Source: Sphingomonas aerolata (lineage in GTDB: Bacteria; Pseudomonadota; Alphaproteobacteria; Sphingomonadales; Sphingomonadaceae). From it: a stretch of DNA of 64,000 bases. The stretch spans positions 310,001 through 374,000 of the forward strand of contig NZ_PZZN01000002.1 in the NCBI RefSeq assembly GCF_003046295.1, given 5' to 3'. Below the pieces are notes generated by a model, which was not told the DNA's origin, did no database searches, and saw only the letters and a list, made by a program, of their open reading frames with translations. Made by a program: the position numbers and the translations under genes. Positions 38,021 to 47,004 of this stretch are shown one piece after another. How positions within the stretch are numbered: position 1 is the first letter of the stretch; each line of letters starts with the position of its first letter.

Positions 38021-39586
38021 GTGCGTTACGCCTACGCCATTACCAGCGCTCTACTGCTCGGCGGCGCGACCGCGACGCTCGCGCTCCAGCCCGGCACCGC
38101 TTCGGGGACCGGCCAGGTCGCCCAGAACGAACCTGGCGCGATCCAGGCGGTCGTGCCCAAGCCCGGCGCGCCGATGAGCTTTGCCGACATGGTCGCGCGG
38201 CTCCAGCCCGCGGTCGTGAACATCTCGACCAAGCAGACGATCGTCCAGAAGCAGCAGGCCAATCCGTTCGCGGGCACGCCGTTCGGCGAGCTGTTCGGCG
38301 GCATGGGCGGCGGTCCGCAGGGTGGCCCGCCGGTCAAGCGCGAGGGCGCTTCGCTCGGCTCGGGCTTCTTGATCTCGGCGGACGGCTATGTCGTCACCAA
38401 CAATCACGTGATCTCGCCGGGCGCGCAGGGCGCGACGGTCGATTCGATCACCGTGACGCTGAGCAACAAGAAGGAATATGTCGCCAAGGTCATCGGCAAG
38501 GACCAGGAATCGGACCTGGCGCTGCTGAAGATCGACGCGCCCAACCTGCCCTTCGTCAAGTTCGGCGATTCGAACGGCGCGCGCGTCGGCGACTGGGTCG
38601 TCGCGATCGGCGAGCCGTTCGGGCTGGGCGGCACGGTGACCGCGGGGATCATCTCGGCGATCAACCGCGTCACCGGGCAGGGCGGCGCGTATGACCGCTT
38701 CATCCAGACCGACGCGTCGATCAACCAGGGCAATTCGGGCGGGCCGATGTTCGACCTGAACGGCAATGTGATCGGCGTGAATTCGCAGATCTTCAGCCAG
38801 TCGGGCGGCAATATCGGCATCGGCTTCGCGATCCCCGCGGCGACCGCCAAGCCGATCATCGCGACCTTCATGAAGGGTGGCACGATCGAGCGCGGCTATA
38901 TCGGCGTGACGCTGGGCCGGGGTGGCACGATCGACGAAGATACCGCAGCCGCGCTCGGCATCGCCAAGAACCAGGGCGAGCTGATCAACGACGTCACCGC
39001 GGGCGGACCCGCGGCGCGCGCCGGCGTGCGAGCGGGCGACGTGGTGACCAAGGTCAACGGCCAGGTCGTCACGGTCGACCAGTCGCTGTCCTATCTCGTG
39101 TCGAACGTGAAGCCGGGTCAAACCGCGCGGCTCGACATCCTGCGCAACGGCAAGCCGACGAGCGCGAACGTGGTCGTCGTGCCGCGGCCGAGCGCGGACA
39201 AGCTGGCGGCGACGCTGGGCGGCGACGCGCAGGGCTTCGGCACCGACGACGGCGACGACGATGACGCAGCGACCGGCGCGGCACCCACTGCGGGTGCGGC
39301 GCTCGGGATCGGCGTCCAGCCGCTGACCCCGGCGATTGCGCAGGCGGTCGGCGTCGAGGCGGGCACGCAGGGCGTGGTGATCGCGGCCGTCGCGCAGACG
39401 AGCGATGCGTTCGGCAAGCTCAAGCGCGGCGACGTGATCATCTCGGTCAACGGCACGCCGGTGCGCAGTGCAACGGAGCTGCAGGGCGCGGTCACGACGG
39501 CCAAGGCCGCCGGGCGCCCGCAGGTGCTGTTGCAGGTCAAGCGCGGGCGCGGGCCGGCGCAGTTCCTGCCGGTCAAGATCAAGTAA
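38021..39586 (+). CDS. DegP/HtrA-type periplasmic serine protease
   Basis: Periplasmic quality-control protease of 521 residues. A signal peptide (residues 1-22), protease domain and two PDZ domains are present. The triad is H129 (in VVTNNHV), D165 (in ESDLALLK) and S239 (in QGNSGGPMF). The Q-linker near residue 95 is Gly-rich. A GTG start is the only one that gives the signal peptide; GAGAGGA lies upstream. It follows hflKC by about 105 bases and may share their envelope-stress role. Confidence 0.93.
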   Translation: MRYAYAITSALLLGGATATLALQPGTASGTGQVAQNEPGAIQAVVPKPGAPMSFADMVARLQPAVVNISTKQTIVQKQQANPFAGTPFGELFGGMGGGPQGGPPVKREGASLGSGFLISADGYVVTNNHVISPGAQGATVDSITVTLSNKKEYVAKVIGKDQESDLALLKIDAPNLPFVKFGDSNGARVGDWVVAIGEPFGLGGTVTAGIISAINRVTGQGGAYDRFIQTDASINQGNSGGPMFDLNGNVIGVNSQIFSQSGGNIGIGFAIPAATAKPIIATFMKGGTIERGYIGVTLGRGGTIDEDTAAALGIAKNQGELINDVTAGGPAARAGVRAGDVVTKVNGQVVTVDQSLSYLVSNVKPGQTARLDILRNGKPTSANVVVVPRPSADKLAATLGGDAQGFGTDDGDDDDAATGAAPTAGAALGIGVQPLTPAIAQAVGVEAGTQGVVIAAVAQTSDAFGKLKRGDVIISVNGTPVRSATELQGAVTTAKAAGRPQVLLQVKRGRGPAQFLPVKIK

Positions 39587-39610
39587 TCCACCCTAGGATT
39601 GCGTGTCCCG

Positions 39611-39648
39611 AAGGACCGTCGCTCACCCGAGCGGCGGTCCTTTTTCTT
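39611..39648 (+). terminator. Rho-independent terminator after the DegP-type gene
   Basis: AAGGACCGTCGCTC and GAGCGGCGGTCCTT form a 14-base-pair stem with one wobble and an ACCC loop, followed by TTTTTCTTT. Confidence 0.9.
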
Positions 39649-39696
39649 TGCGGGGCGCGGGGTTAGGATCGGGATCGATAGCGAGGACATAGCAGC

Positions 39697-41346
39697 ATGG
39701 GCGACGGCATCTTCATCGGCGCGAGCGCGGACGGTACGCGGCAGACGCTCGAGCTCAAACGCGCGAACCGGCACGGGCTGATCGCGGGCGCGACGGGGAC
39801 GGGCAAGACCGTGACCGTGCAGGGGATCATCGAGGGGTTTTCCGCGAACGGCGTGCCGTGCTTCGTCGCGGACGTGAAGGGCGACCTGTCGGGGCTCGCC
39901 ATGGCGGGATCGCCGACCGCGAAGACGCATGCGATCTTTGCCGAGCGTGCGAGCGCGATCGGCGATGACGGCTGGGCCTATGCGGACACGCCGGTGCAGT
40001 TCTGGGACCTGTTCGGCGAGCAGGGGCATCCGATCCGCACGACGATCAGCGAGATGGGGCCGGTGCTGCTCGCGCGGCTGCTCGACCTGAACGAGGTGCA
40101 GGAGGGGGTGCTGACGATCGCCTTCCATGTCGCGGACACCGAAGGGTTGCTGCTGATCGATCTCGACGATCTGCAAGCGATGCTGAGCGAGTGCGCGGGG
40201 CGGGCGGACGAGCTGACGACGACGTACGGCAACGTGTCGAAACAGTCGATCGGCGCGATCCAGCGTGCGCTGCTCCAGTTGCGGTCGCAGGGCGCGGAGC
40301 ATTTCTTCGGCGAGCCCGCGCTCGAGCTGCGCGACTTTATCGGCGTCGACGACCGGGGGCGGGGGCTGGTCAACATCCTCGCCGCGGACAAGCTGATGGC
40401 GAGCCCCAAGCTCTATTCGACGTTCCTGCTGTGGCTGATGAGCGAGCTGTTCGAGCAGCTTCCCGAGATCGGCGATCCCGACAAGCCGGTGCTGTGCTTC
40501 TTCTTCGACGAGGCGCATCTGCTGTTCGATGCCGCGCCCAAGGCGCTGCTCGACACGATCGCGCAGGTCGTGCGGCTGATCCGGTCGAAGGGCGTGGGGG
40601 TGTATTTCATCACGCAGAACCCGATCGATATTCCCGAGACGATCGCCGGGCAGCTCGGCAACCGGGTGCAGCATGCGCTGCGCGCGTTCACGCCGCGCGA
40701 CCAGGCGGCGGTGCGATCGGCGGCGGAGACGTTCCGCGCGAATCCGGGGGTCGATGTCGCGACCGCGATCACCGAGCTGAAGGTGGGCGAGGCCTTGGTG
40801 TCGCTGTTGCAGGCGGACGGGTCGCCGACGCCGGTCACGCGCACGCTGATCAAGCCGCCGGTGTCGCGGGTCGCGCCGATCACACCCGCCGAGCGCGCGG
40901 TGATGATCGAGACGGATGCGATCGGGGCGAAATACGACACGCTGGTGGATCGGGAGTCGGCGGAGGAGCTGCTCGCGGCGAAGACCGAGGCGGCGAGCGC
41001 GGCGGCGGCCGAGGCGAAGGCGACGACCGCGGCGGAGAAGGCGGCGGTGGCGCAGGCGAAGCTCGACGCGAAGGCGGCGCGCGAGGCGCGGGCGGCGGAG
41101 CGCGAGGCTGAGCGGGTTGAGCGGGCGGCGGAGCGCGAGGCGGCGGATTCGCCCTGGGCGAAGATGGCGTCTTCCGCGACGCGGGCGGCGAGCTCGTCGA
41201 TCGGGCGGCAGGTGGCGAACGAGATCGGGAAACAGGTGTTCGGGACGAGCAGCCGGAGCCGGTCGCGGTCGCGCGGCGGGGCGTCGGGGGGTGGTCTTGT
41301 GGGGAGCGTGCTGCGCGGGGTGCTGGGGGGGTTGTTTCGGGGGTGA
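39697..41346 (+). CDS. HerA-like ATPase, DUF853 type
   Basis: P-loop ATPase of 549 residues of the DUF853 (HerA helicase C-terminal) group. Walker A is GATGTGKT near residue 31-38, Walker B is in CFFFDEAHLLFDA, and the arginine-rich middle and FITQNPIDIPETIAGQLGNR (a sensor-type segment) follow. The last 130 residues are a long Ala/Glu/Arg-rich helix that looks like a coiled coil (EAKATTAAEKAAVAQAKLDA). A function in DNA movement is likely but unproven. No HerA/NurA partner is nearby. Confidence 0.88.
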   Translation: MGDGIFIGASADGTRQTLELKRANRHGLIAGATGTGKTVTVQGIIEGFSANGVPCFVADVKGDLSGLAMAGSPTAKTHAIFAERASAIGDDGWAYADTPVQFWDLFGEQGHPIRTTISEMGPVLLARLLDLNEVQEGVLTIAFHVADTEGLLLIDLDDLQAMLSECAGRADELTTTYGNVSKQSIGAIQRALLQLRSQGAEHFFGEPALELRDFIGVDDRGRGLVNILAADKLMASPKLYSTFLLWLMSELFEQLPEIGDPDKPVLCFFFDEAHLLFDAAPKALLDTIAQVVRLIRSKGVGVYFITQNPIDIPETIAGQLGNRVQHALRAFTPRDQAAVRSAAETFRANPGVDVATAITELKVGEALVSLLQADGSPTPVTRTLIKPPVSRVAPITPAERAVMIETDAIGAKYDTLVDRESAEELLAAKTEAASAAAAEAKATTAAEKAAVAQAKLDAKAAREARAAEREAERVERAAEREAADSPWAKMASSATRAASSSIGRQVANEIGKQVFGTSSRSRSRSRGGASGGGLVGSVLRGVLGGLFRG

Positions 41347-41380
41347 TGGGGGGTGGGGTGCGGTTCGGCTCCTGCTCCCG

Positions 41381-41790
41381 CGCATACCACCCCGGCGGAG
41401 GCCGGGGCCCAGTTGGGGAGGTCGCTGTAACGGGGCGCCGTCCTGCATCACTGGCGTGCCCCAACTGGGCCCCGGCCTTCGCCGGGGTGGGGCACTATTT
41501 GGTGGACTGGCGTGTCCTTCTCCATGGTCACCCGCGACGGCGGGTGCCCAGACTGGGTCCCCGCCTTCGCGGGGACACAAGGGAAGCGGGGGCGTGTGAT
41601 CTCGCGCATACCACCCCGGCGGAGGCCGGGGCCCAGTTGGGGAGGTCGCTGTAACGGAGCGCTGTCCTGCATCACTGGCGTTCCCCAACTGGGCCCCGGC
41701 CTTCGCCGGGGTGGTGGGGGGTGTGGGGGCTGGCGGGTCCGATCTCGCTTGCACCTCCCCCGGTCTTCGCCGGGGTGGTGGAGGGGGTGG
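41381..41790. repeat. Repeats of family A between the HerA-like and M20 genes
   Basis: The 525-base gap holds two full family-A elements about 223 bases apart (left arm CCCCGGCGGAGGCCGGGGCC, right arm GGGCCCCGGCCTTCGCCGGG), one element of a related type near 41527-41579 (CACCCGCGACGGCGGGTGCC, CCCCGCCTTCGCGGGG), and a partial fourth copy. Each arm is a hairpin and paired arms are inverted. No gene is seen. Confidence 0.9.
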
Positions 41791-41871
41791 GGTGCTGTGG
41801 TATAGGGCGGCATCGGCACGGGCCGGGCGTTGGCCGGGCCTGTGCACCACGTCTTGCAAAGGTACCCGATC

Positions 41872-43104
41872 ATGTCGCTCGATTTCGAATCCTCCACCGA
41901 CTGGGCTGCGATCGGTGAGGAGAGCCTCGATGCGGCGATCGAGTTGCGCCGCGCGATCCATGCGGATCCCGAGGTCGGGCTGCACTGTCCGCGTACCTCG
42001 GACAAGGTGAAGGCGGCGCTGGCCGGGCTGCCGCTGGAGATCCGCGAGGGGACGTCCACGACCGGGTTCGTCGCGATCCTGCGCGGCGGGCGGGGCGGCG
42101 GTACCGCGGGGGGCAATGGGCGGACCGTGCTGCTGCGCGGCGACATGGATGCGTTGCCGATGCAGGAGGAGACCGGGCTGCCGTTCGCATCGAAGATCGA
42201 CGGGGCGATGCATGCATGCGGGCATGATTCGCATACCGCGATGCTGGTCGGCGCGGCCAAGGCGCTGTGCGCGCGGCGGGACGATCTGCCGGGGACGGTC
42301 GTGTTCATGTTCCAGCCGGGCGAGGAGGGGCATCACGGCGCGCTGCATATGATCGCCGACGGGCTGCTCGACGCGCCATTGCCCGAGGCGGGGTTTGCGC
42401 TGCACATCTCGCCCAACATGCCGATGGGGCATGTCGTCAGCCGGTCGGGCACGCTGATGGCGTCGACCGATACGCTGCGCGCGACGATCACCGGGCGCGG
42501 CGGGCATGCGGCGATGCCGCACGACTGCCTCGATCCGCTGCCGATCGCGTGCGAGATCGTCACCGCGCTGCAGACCTATGTCGCGCGACAGGTGGCGGTG
42601 ACCGATCCTGCGGTGCTGTCGATCACCAAGCTGAATGCGGGGAGCGCGCACAACGTCATCCCGTCTAGCGTCGAGATGCTCGGCACGATGCGGACCTTGT
42701 CCGAGCGGACGCGCGAACAGCTGCGCGCGGCGTTCGTGCGGATGGTCGAGGGGATCGCCGCGGCGCATGGCGCGGTGGGGACGCCGACGATCGAGCAGGG
42801 CTATCCCGTCACCGTGAACGATCCCCGCGCGACCGATCTGATCAAGGCGGTGGCGACGACGATCGGCGGCGAGGGCGCGTATCAGGTGATGCCGCCGATG
42901 ATGGGCGCGGAGGATTTCTCTTACGTGCTGCAGAAGCTGCCCGGGGCGATGGCGTTCATCGGCGCGGCGCCCGAGGGGAGCGACCCGCGGACCAACCCGC
43001 CGCTGCACAACACGAAGATGACGATCGACGAGCGGGTGATGGCGCACGGCATCGCGGTGCACTGCGCGGTGGCGGAGCGGTTTCTGGCGAACGGGTTCGA
43101 TTGA
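41872..43104 (+). CDS. M20 family metallohydrolase
   Basis: Zn-dependent amidohydrolase of 410 residues of the M20D type (hippurate hydrolase/IAA-amino acid hydrolase group). Metal-site segments are GDMDALPMQEE, HACGHDSHTAMLVG and QPGEEGHHGALHM. The dimerisation domain (residues about 190-300) carries GRGGHAAMPHDCLDPL, and the C-terminal MMGAEDFSY contributes another ligand. The substrate cannot be assigned. The start ATG has no strong ribosome site. Confidence 0.9.
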   Translation: MSLDFESSTDWAAIGEESLDAAIELRRAIHADPEVGLHCPRTSDKVKAALAGLPLEIREGTSTTGFVAILRGGRGGGTAGGNGRTVLLRGDMDALPMQEETGLPFASKIDGAMHACGHDSHTAMLVGAAKALCARRDDLPGTVVFMFQPGEEGHHGALHMIADGLLDAPLPEAGFALHISPNMPMGHVVSRSGTLMASTDTLRATITGRGGHAAMPHDCLDPLPIACEIVTALQTYVARQVAVTDPAVLSITKLNAGSAHNVIPSSVEMLGTMRTLSERTREQLRAAFVRMVEGIAAAHGAVGTPTIEQGYPVTVNDPRATDLIKAVATTIGGEGAYQVMPPMMGAEDFSYVLQKLPGAMAFIGAAPEGSDPRTNPPLHNTKMTIDERVMAHGIAVHCAVAERFLANGFD

Positions 43105-43157
43105 GGGGGGCGTGCGCTCCGCCGGCCTGTTCCGGGGGAGCGCACGCCATCCTGTTG

Positions 43158-43263
43158 CCCCTCCCCGGCGAAGGCCGGGGTCCAGGTGGGAGGGCTGTGT
43201 AACGGAGCGGTGTCCGACGTTATCACCGTCCCCCAACTGGGCCCCGGCCTTCGCCGGGGTGGT
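43158..43263. repeat. Inverted-repeat element, family A
   Basis: CCCCGGCGAAGGCCGGGGTC and CAGGTGGG form the left arm; CCCAACTGGGCCCCGGCCTT and CGCCGGGG form the right. Each arm is a hairpin and the arms are inverted. It lies between the convergent M20 and 2-oxoglutarate oxygenase genes. Confidence 0.88.
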
Positions 43264-43273
43264 AGAAGAGCGG

Positions 43274-44230
43274 TTACTTCTTGATCAGGCCGATCTCTAC
43301 CAGGCGTTCGTAGAGATAGTCGTGCGCGGTGATCGGGGTGGGGTAGCGGTTGGGGTTTTCCGCGGTGATCGTCGCCGGCAGCGTCTGAATCAGGAAATCC
43401 GGCGCGGGATGCAGGAAGAACGGCATCGAGTAGCGCGAATGGCCGCGGCGCTCGGGGGGCGGGTTGACGACGCGGTGCGTGGTCGAGGGCAGGACGTGGT
43501 TGGTCAGCCGCTGGAGCATGTCGCCGACATTGACGACCATCGCACCCTCGGGCGGCTTGATCGACAGCCAGCGGCCGTTCGCGCGGTCGAGCAGCTCGAG
43601 GCCCGCCTCCTCCGCACCGAGCAGCAGGGTGATGAGGTTGATGTCCTCATGCGCGCCGGCGCGGACGCCCTCGGCATCGGCGGGGATCGGCGGGTAATGG
43701 AGCAGGCGCAGGACGCTGTTGCCATCCTTGACCGCGGGGTCGAACCAGTCGGGCGCGAGCTTCAGGTGACGCGCGATCGCGGAGAGCAGCTTGTCGCCCG
43801 CGGTGTCGAACGCCTTGAACAGGTCGAGGAAGACCGGCTTGAAGCCCTCGGGCCGGGTCGGCCAGACGTTGGGCGACATCTGCGCCTCGTAGCGGTGGCC
43901 GGCGGGGAGCTCGCGGCCGACATGCCAGAATTCCTTGAGGTCGACGACTTTCGCGTCCTTGGCGATCTCGGTCTTGAACGGGGTGTAGCCGCGCGCGCCG
44001 CCGCCGCCGGGGGCGAAATAGCCGCGCTTCTCGTCCTCGGGCAGCTCGAACAGCGCCTTGGTCTCGGCCCAGGCCTGGTCGATCAGGTCGGTCGGGATGC
44101 CGTGATCGGCGACGATCGCAAAACCGAAGCGTTCGAACGAGTTGCCGAGCGCGGCGGCAAAGCCATCGGGGTCGCGCGCCTGATCGGCGAGGCTGAGCGT
44201 GGGAACCTGGGCGGCGGGGCTGTCGAGCAT
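43274..44230 (-). CDS. 2-oxoglutarate/Fe(II) oxygenase, isopenicillin-N-synthase family
   Basis: Non-haem iron oxygenase of 318 residues with the two-domain layout of the family: DIOX_N-like residues 1-120 (ARDPDGFAAALGNSFERFGF) and the 2OG-Fe(II) core with AGAHEDINLITLL (His and Asp ligands), NVGDMLQRLTNHVLPSTTHRV (second His) and RYSMPFF (Arg that holds 2-oxoglutarate). The substrate is unknown; no biosynthetic cluster is in sight. There is no clear operon partner. Confidence 0.88.
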   Translation of the reverse strand: MLDSPAAQVPTLSLADQARDPDGFAAALGNSFERFGFAIVADHGIPTDLIDQAWAETKALFELPEDEKRGYFAPGGGGARGYTPFKTEIAKDAKVVDLKEFWHVGRELPAGHRYEAQMSPNVWPTRPEGFKPVFLDLFKAFDTAGDKLLSAIARHLKLAPDWFDPAVKDGNSVLRLLHYPPIPADAEGVRAGAHEDINLITLLLGAEEAGLELLDRANGRWLSIKPPEGAMVVNVGDMLQRLTNHVLPSTTHRVVNPPPERRGHSRYSMPFFLHPAPDFLIQTLPATITAENPNRYPTPITAHDYLYERLVEIGLIKK

Positions 44231-44370
44231 GGAAGGATGTCCGGATAGGGGAGCGCCGATATAGCGACGCGGGCGCGCGGTGCCAATTGCCTGGCGGGAT
44301 TTCGCGTGGCGGCCGTGGGGGATGGATAGCGGGTTTCGTAGGTAGCGATAACGCGGTAGGGCGCCGCATC

Positions 44371-45630
44371 ATGACCGCAGAAACCTTAGTATCCGACGCG
44401 CCCGCGATGCGCGGCGCGCCGATCGGCTTTGTCGAGTTCGTGGCGCTGGTCGCAGCCCTCATGTCGCTGACCGCGCTGGGGATCGATTCGATGCTGCCCG
44501 CGCTGCCCGCGATCGGCGAGTCGCTGGGGATCGCGAGCGAGAACAGCCGGCAATATATCGTGACCGCGTTCGTCATCGGCTTCGGCGTCGCGCAGCTCGT
44601 CCACGGGCCGCTCGCCGACCGGTTCGGGCGCCGCACGGTGCTGCTCTGGTCGCTGGGGCTGTACGCGCTCGCCAATGTCGCCTGCGCGCTGGCGGGGAGC
44701 TTCACATTGCTGCTGATCGCGCGGGTCGCAGGCGGGGCGGTGATCGCCGCGGCGCGGGTCGCGACGATCGCGCTGGTGCGCGACTGTTATCACGGGCGGG
44801 CGATGGCGCGGGTGATGTCGATCGCGTTCATGGTGTTCATGATCGTGCCGATCCTGGCGCCGACCTTCGGCTGGAGCGTGCTGCAGTTCGGCGACTGGCG
44901 CGCGATCTTCTGGGTGATCGCAGGCCTGACGCTGGTCGTGCTCGCCTGGTTCTGGGTCCGGATGCCCGAGACGCTCGCGCCCGAGAACGTTCTGCCGATC
45001 ACGCCTGCGCGGATCCTGTCCGACTGGCGGCAGACGCTTAGCGACCGGCTGTCGCTCGGCTATACGCTGGCGGCGACCGCGCTGATGGGGTCGCTGTACG
45101 GGTATCTCAACTCGATCCAGCAGATCATGGCGGACGTGTTCGCAAAGCCCGATCTGCTCGCGCTGATCTTCGCGGTCACCTCGGTGACGATGGCGGCGGC
45201 CAATCTGATGAATTCGCGGATCGTGATGAAGCTCGGCACGCGACTGATCAGCCACTGCGCGCTGTCGGGGCTGATCCTGGTGTCGCTGGTGCATCTGGGC
45301 GCGATCGAGGCGAACTGGGAATCGCTCACCAGCTTTGCGGTGTTCCAGGCACTGACGCTCGGCTGTTTCGGGCTGGCGACGTCGAATTTCTCGGCGATGG
45401 CGATGGAGAATATGGGGCGGATCGCCGGCACCGCGTCGAGCGTGCAGGGGTTCGTCAGCGTCACCGCGGGCGCGGTGATCGGCGCGGTGATCGGCCAGGC
45501 GTTCGACGGGACGACGGTGCCGCTGGTGCTCGGCTTCCTGCTCGCGGGGCTCGCGGCGCTGGCAGTCGTCGCGCTGACGGAACGGGGCCGCCTGTTCCGG
45601 CCTGCGATCGTCGTCAAACCAGCCGAGTGA
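44371..45630 (+). CDS. MFS drug exporter, Bcr/CflA type
   Basis: Twelve-helix proton-driven exporter of 419 residues. The N-terminal half has the DHA1 hallmarks: motif A-like GPLADRFGRRTVLLWSLGLY between helices 2 and 3, LLLIARVAGGAVIAAARVAT, and YHGRAMARVMS. The Bcr/CflA look comes from LTALGIDSMLPALPAIG in helix 1 and PETLAPENV after helix 6. The start follows the 84-base in-frame upstream segment because MTAETLV gives the usual short N-terminus. The general stress promoter of the next gene begins two bases after its stop. Confidence 0.88.
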   Translation: MTAETLVSDAPAMRGAPIGFVEFVALVAALMSLTALGIDSMLPALPAIGESLGIASENSRQYIVTAFVIGFGVAQLVHGPLADRFGRRTVLLWSLGLYALANVACALAGSFTLLLIARVAGGAVIAAARVATIALVRDCYHGRAMARVMSIAFMVFMIVPILAPTFGWSVLQFGDWRAIFWVIAGLTLVVLAWFWVRMPETLAPENVLPITPARILSDWRQTLSDRLSLGYTLAATALMGSLYGYLNSIQQIMADVFAKPDLLALIFAVTSVTMAAANLMNSRIVMKLGTRLISHCALSGLILVSLVHLGAIEANWESLTSFAVFQALTLGCFGLATSNFSAMAMENMGRIAGTASSVQGFVSVTAGAVIGAVIGQAFDGTTVPLVLGFLLAGLAALAVVALTERGRLFRPAIVVKPAE

Positions 45631-45631
45631 C

Positions 45632-45657
45632 GGAACCCGGCACGCGTGCCCGCCGTT
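45632..45657 (+). promoter_or_regulatory. EcfG-type general stress promoter
   Basis: GGAAC is followed by 17 bases and then CGTT, an exact match to the consensus of the EcfG sigma factor of alphaproteobacteria. It lies 46 bases before the ATG of the acidic-protein gene and points at it. Confidence 0.75.
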
Positions 45658-45702
45658 CCTTGACGCGAGACCGCACGACGCGGCCTGAGCAGGAGCGATA
45701 GC

Positions 45703-46044
45703 ATGGGCGGACATCAGGTTCCCGGCATGGGCACGGGCGACGACGGGTATGACGAGGACGGCTATGACGAGAGCCAGCGCGCCGAGATCCTCGAGGCGAC
45801 GCGCAGCGGCCCGGTCGACGGCGCGATCGTCACCGATCTGAGCCCCGATCTGGGCACGGACGACGACGAGGACGAGCCGATCGACGACATCGACATGGAT
45901 TCGGAAGCGGTCGGCCAGACCGATTCGACCGTGACGATGGACGAGGACGATATCGACGAGGACGACGTTCAGGACGAGCTCGACGATGGCAGCATCGACG
46001 ATGACGAGCTGGACGATGCCGACGACGTCGCGCTGAAGCCCTGA
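45703..46044 (+). CDS. Strongly acidic small protein, probable stress protein
   Basis: A 113-residue protein in which roughly two in five residues are Asp or Glu (for example MDEDDIDEDDVQDELDD). There is no signal peptide, membrane helix or domain I recognise, and it is likely disordered. The start has an AGGAG site (gcAGGAGcgatagcATG) at a good distance. The EcfG-type promoter upstream suggests it is made under general stress. Possible roles are charge shielding or chaperone-like binding, but this is inference. Confidence 0.75.
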   Translation: MGGHQVPGMGTGDDGYDEDGYDESQRAEILEATRSGPVDGAIVTDLSPDLGTDDDEDEPIDDIDMDSEAVGQTDSTVTMDEDDIDEDDVQDELDDGSIDDDELDDADDVALKP

Positions 46045-46118
46045 TCCCTGCGATCCCCCGACGCGCGTGCGGCAGCGATCCCCACACGCGCGTCTCCGCT
46101 TCGATGTAGGAGGCGCGC

Positions 46119-46739
46119 GTGCGTATCGTGATCGCAACCGGCGGCGTGATGCCGATCCTTCTGGGATGCGGCCTGGGCGGCTGCTCGGACCCAAAGCAGC
46201 AGCAGCTCGACGTGACCGCGGCGGCGGCGCGCGCGCAACAGAACATCGCGCGTTATGCGGCGGACAGCCGCCCCGGCCGGCATCCCGTCGGCACCACCAA
46301 GATCGCGGCGGCGGCGCCCGAGACCCTGCCCGAGGCGGCGGCGGCGGTGGTCCGGCGCTATTACCAGCGGATCGCGGCGCATGATTTTGCCGGGGCGCGC
46401 GCGCTCTGGTGTCGCGACGGCGAATCCTCGACGCTCGACCGGGCGGGGTTTGCGAACCGCTTCGCGCGCTACGCACGTTATGATGCAAGCATTGCCGCGC
46501 CGGGCAGCGTCGATGCAGGCGCGGGCCAGCTGCACATCTCGGTGCCGGTGCGCGTGACGGGGACGCTGACTGACGGGATGCGCTTTGCCGATGACGGGAT
46601 GGTTCTGCTGCACCGCGTCAATGACGGGATCGAGACCGCGAGCGCCGAGGCACATCTCTGGCGGATCGAATCCACGTCGGTCGACCCGGTGATCCCGCCA
46701 CCGCGCCCGCCCGCCAACAGCGCGCCCGGACGCCGCTAA
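46119..46739 (+). CDS. Putative lipoprotein, function unknown
   Basis: A 206-residue protein with a lipoprotein-like N-terminus, MRIVIATGGVMPILLGCGLGGC, in which LLGC fits a lipobox. The mature part includes a helical region with a SNTX-like fold feel (AAVVRRYYQRIAAHDFAGARALW) and a beta-rich half ending in a Pro-rich tail (PVIPPPRPPANSAPGRR). No family is recognised. The start is a GTG with an AGGAGG-like site (TAGGAGG) seven bases before it. It stands alone between the acidic protein and the outer-membrane protein. Confidence 0.65.
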   Translation: MRIVIATGGVMPILLGCGLGGCSDPKQQQLDVTAAAARAQQNIARYAADSRPGRHPVGTTKIAAAAPETLPEAAAAVVRRYYQRIAAHDFAGARALWCRDGESSTLDRAGFANRFARYARYDASIAAPGSVDAGAGQLHISVPVRVTGTLTDGMRFADDGMVLLHRVNDGIETASAEAHLWRIESTSVDPVIPPPRPPANSAPGRR

Positions 46740-47004
46740 GCCGCTGAAACCCGGGTATCCGTAGCATCTTGCCGCCGCCTGGGAAAAGCCACGAAGCCGC
46801 CATGATGGCCGCGGTTTCGCCCTTGTTCGTTCATCGGACCGTCAGAAACCGTTGCCATCTTGCCACAGCCGGCGATTGTTCCCGAAATCGACGAACGGCG
46901 GTGCAACATTTTCGTCATCGACCTGTTTGGAGGGCCTGAGTGTCACGCGCCACGGGTTGTCCGGGGCGGCGGGACCCAGAACGAAACAAGAAGGTCATTC
47001 GAAT

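Noticed and set aside
39118..43236. Very long open frame on the minus strand across the HerA-like and M20 genes
   Set aside because: It is antisense to genes with clear domains, shows an arginine-rich composition typical of high-G+C shadow frames and has no recognisable motifs.
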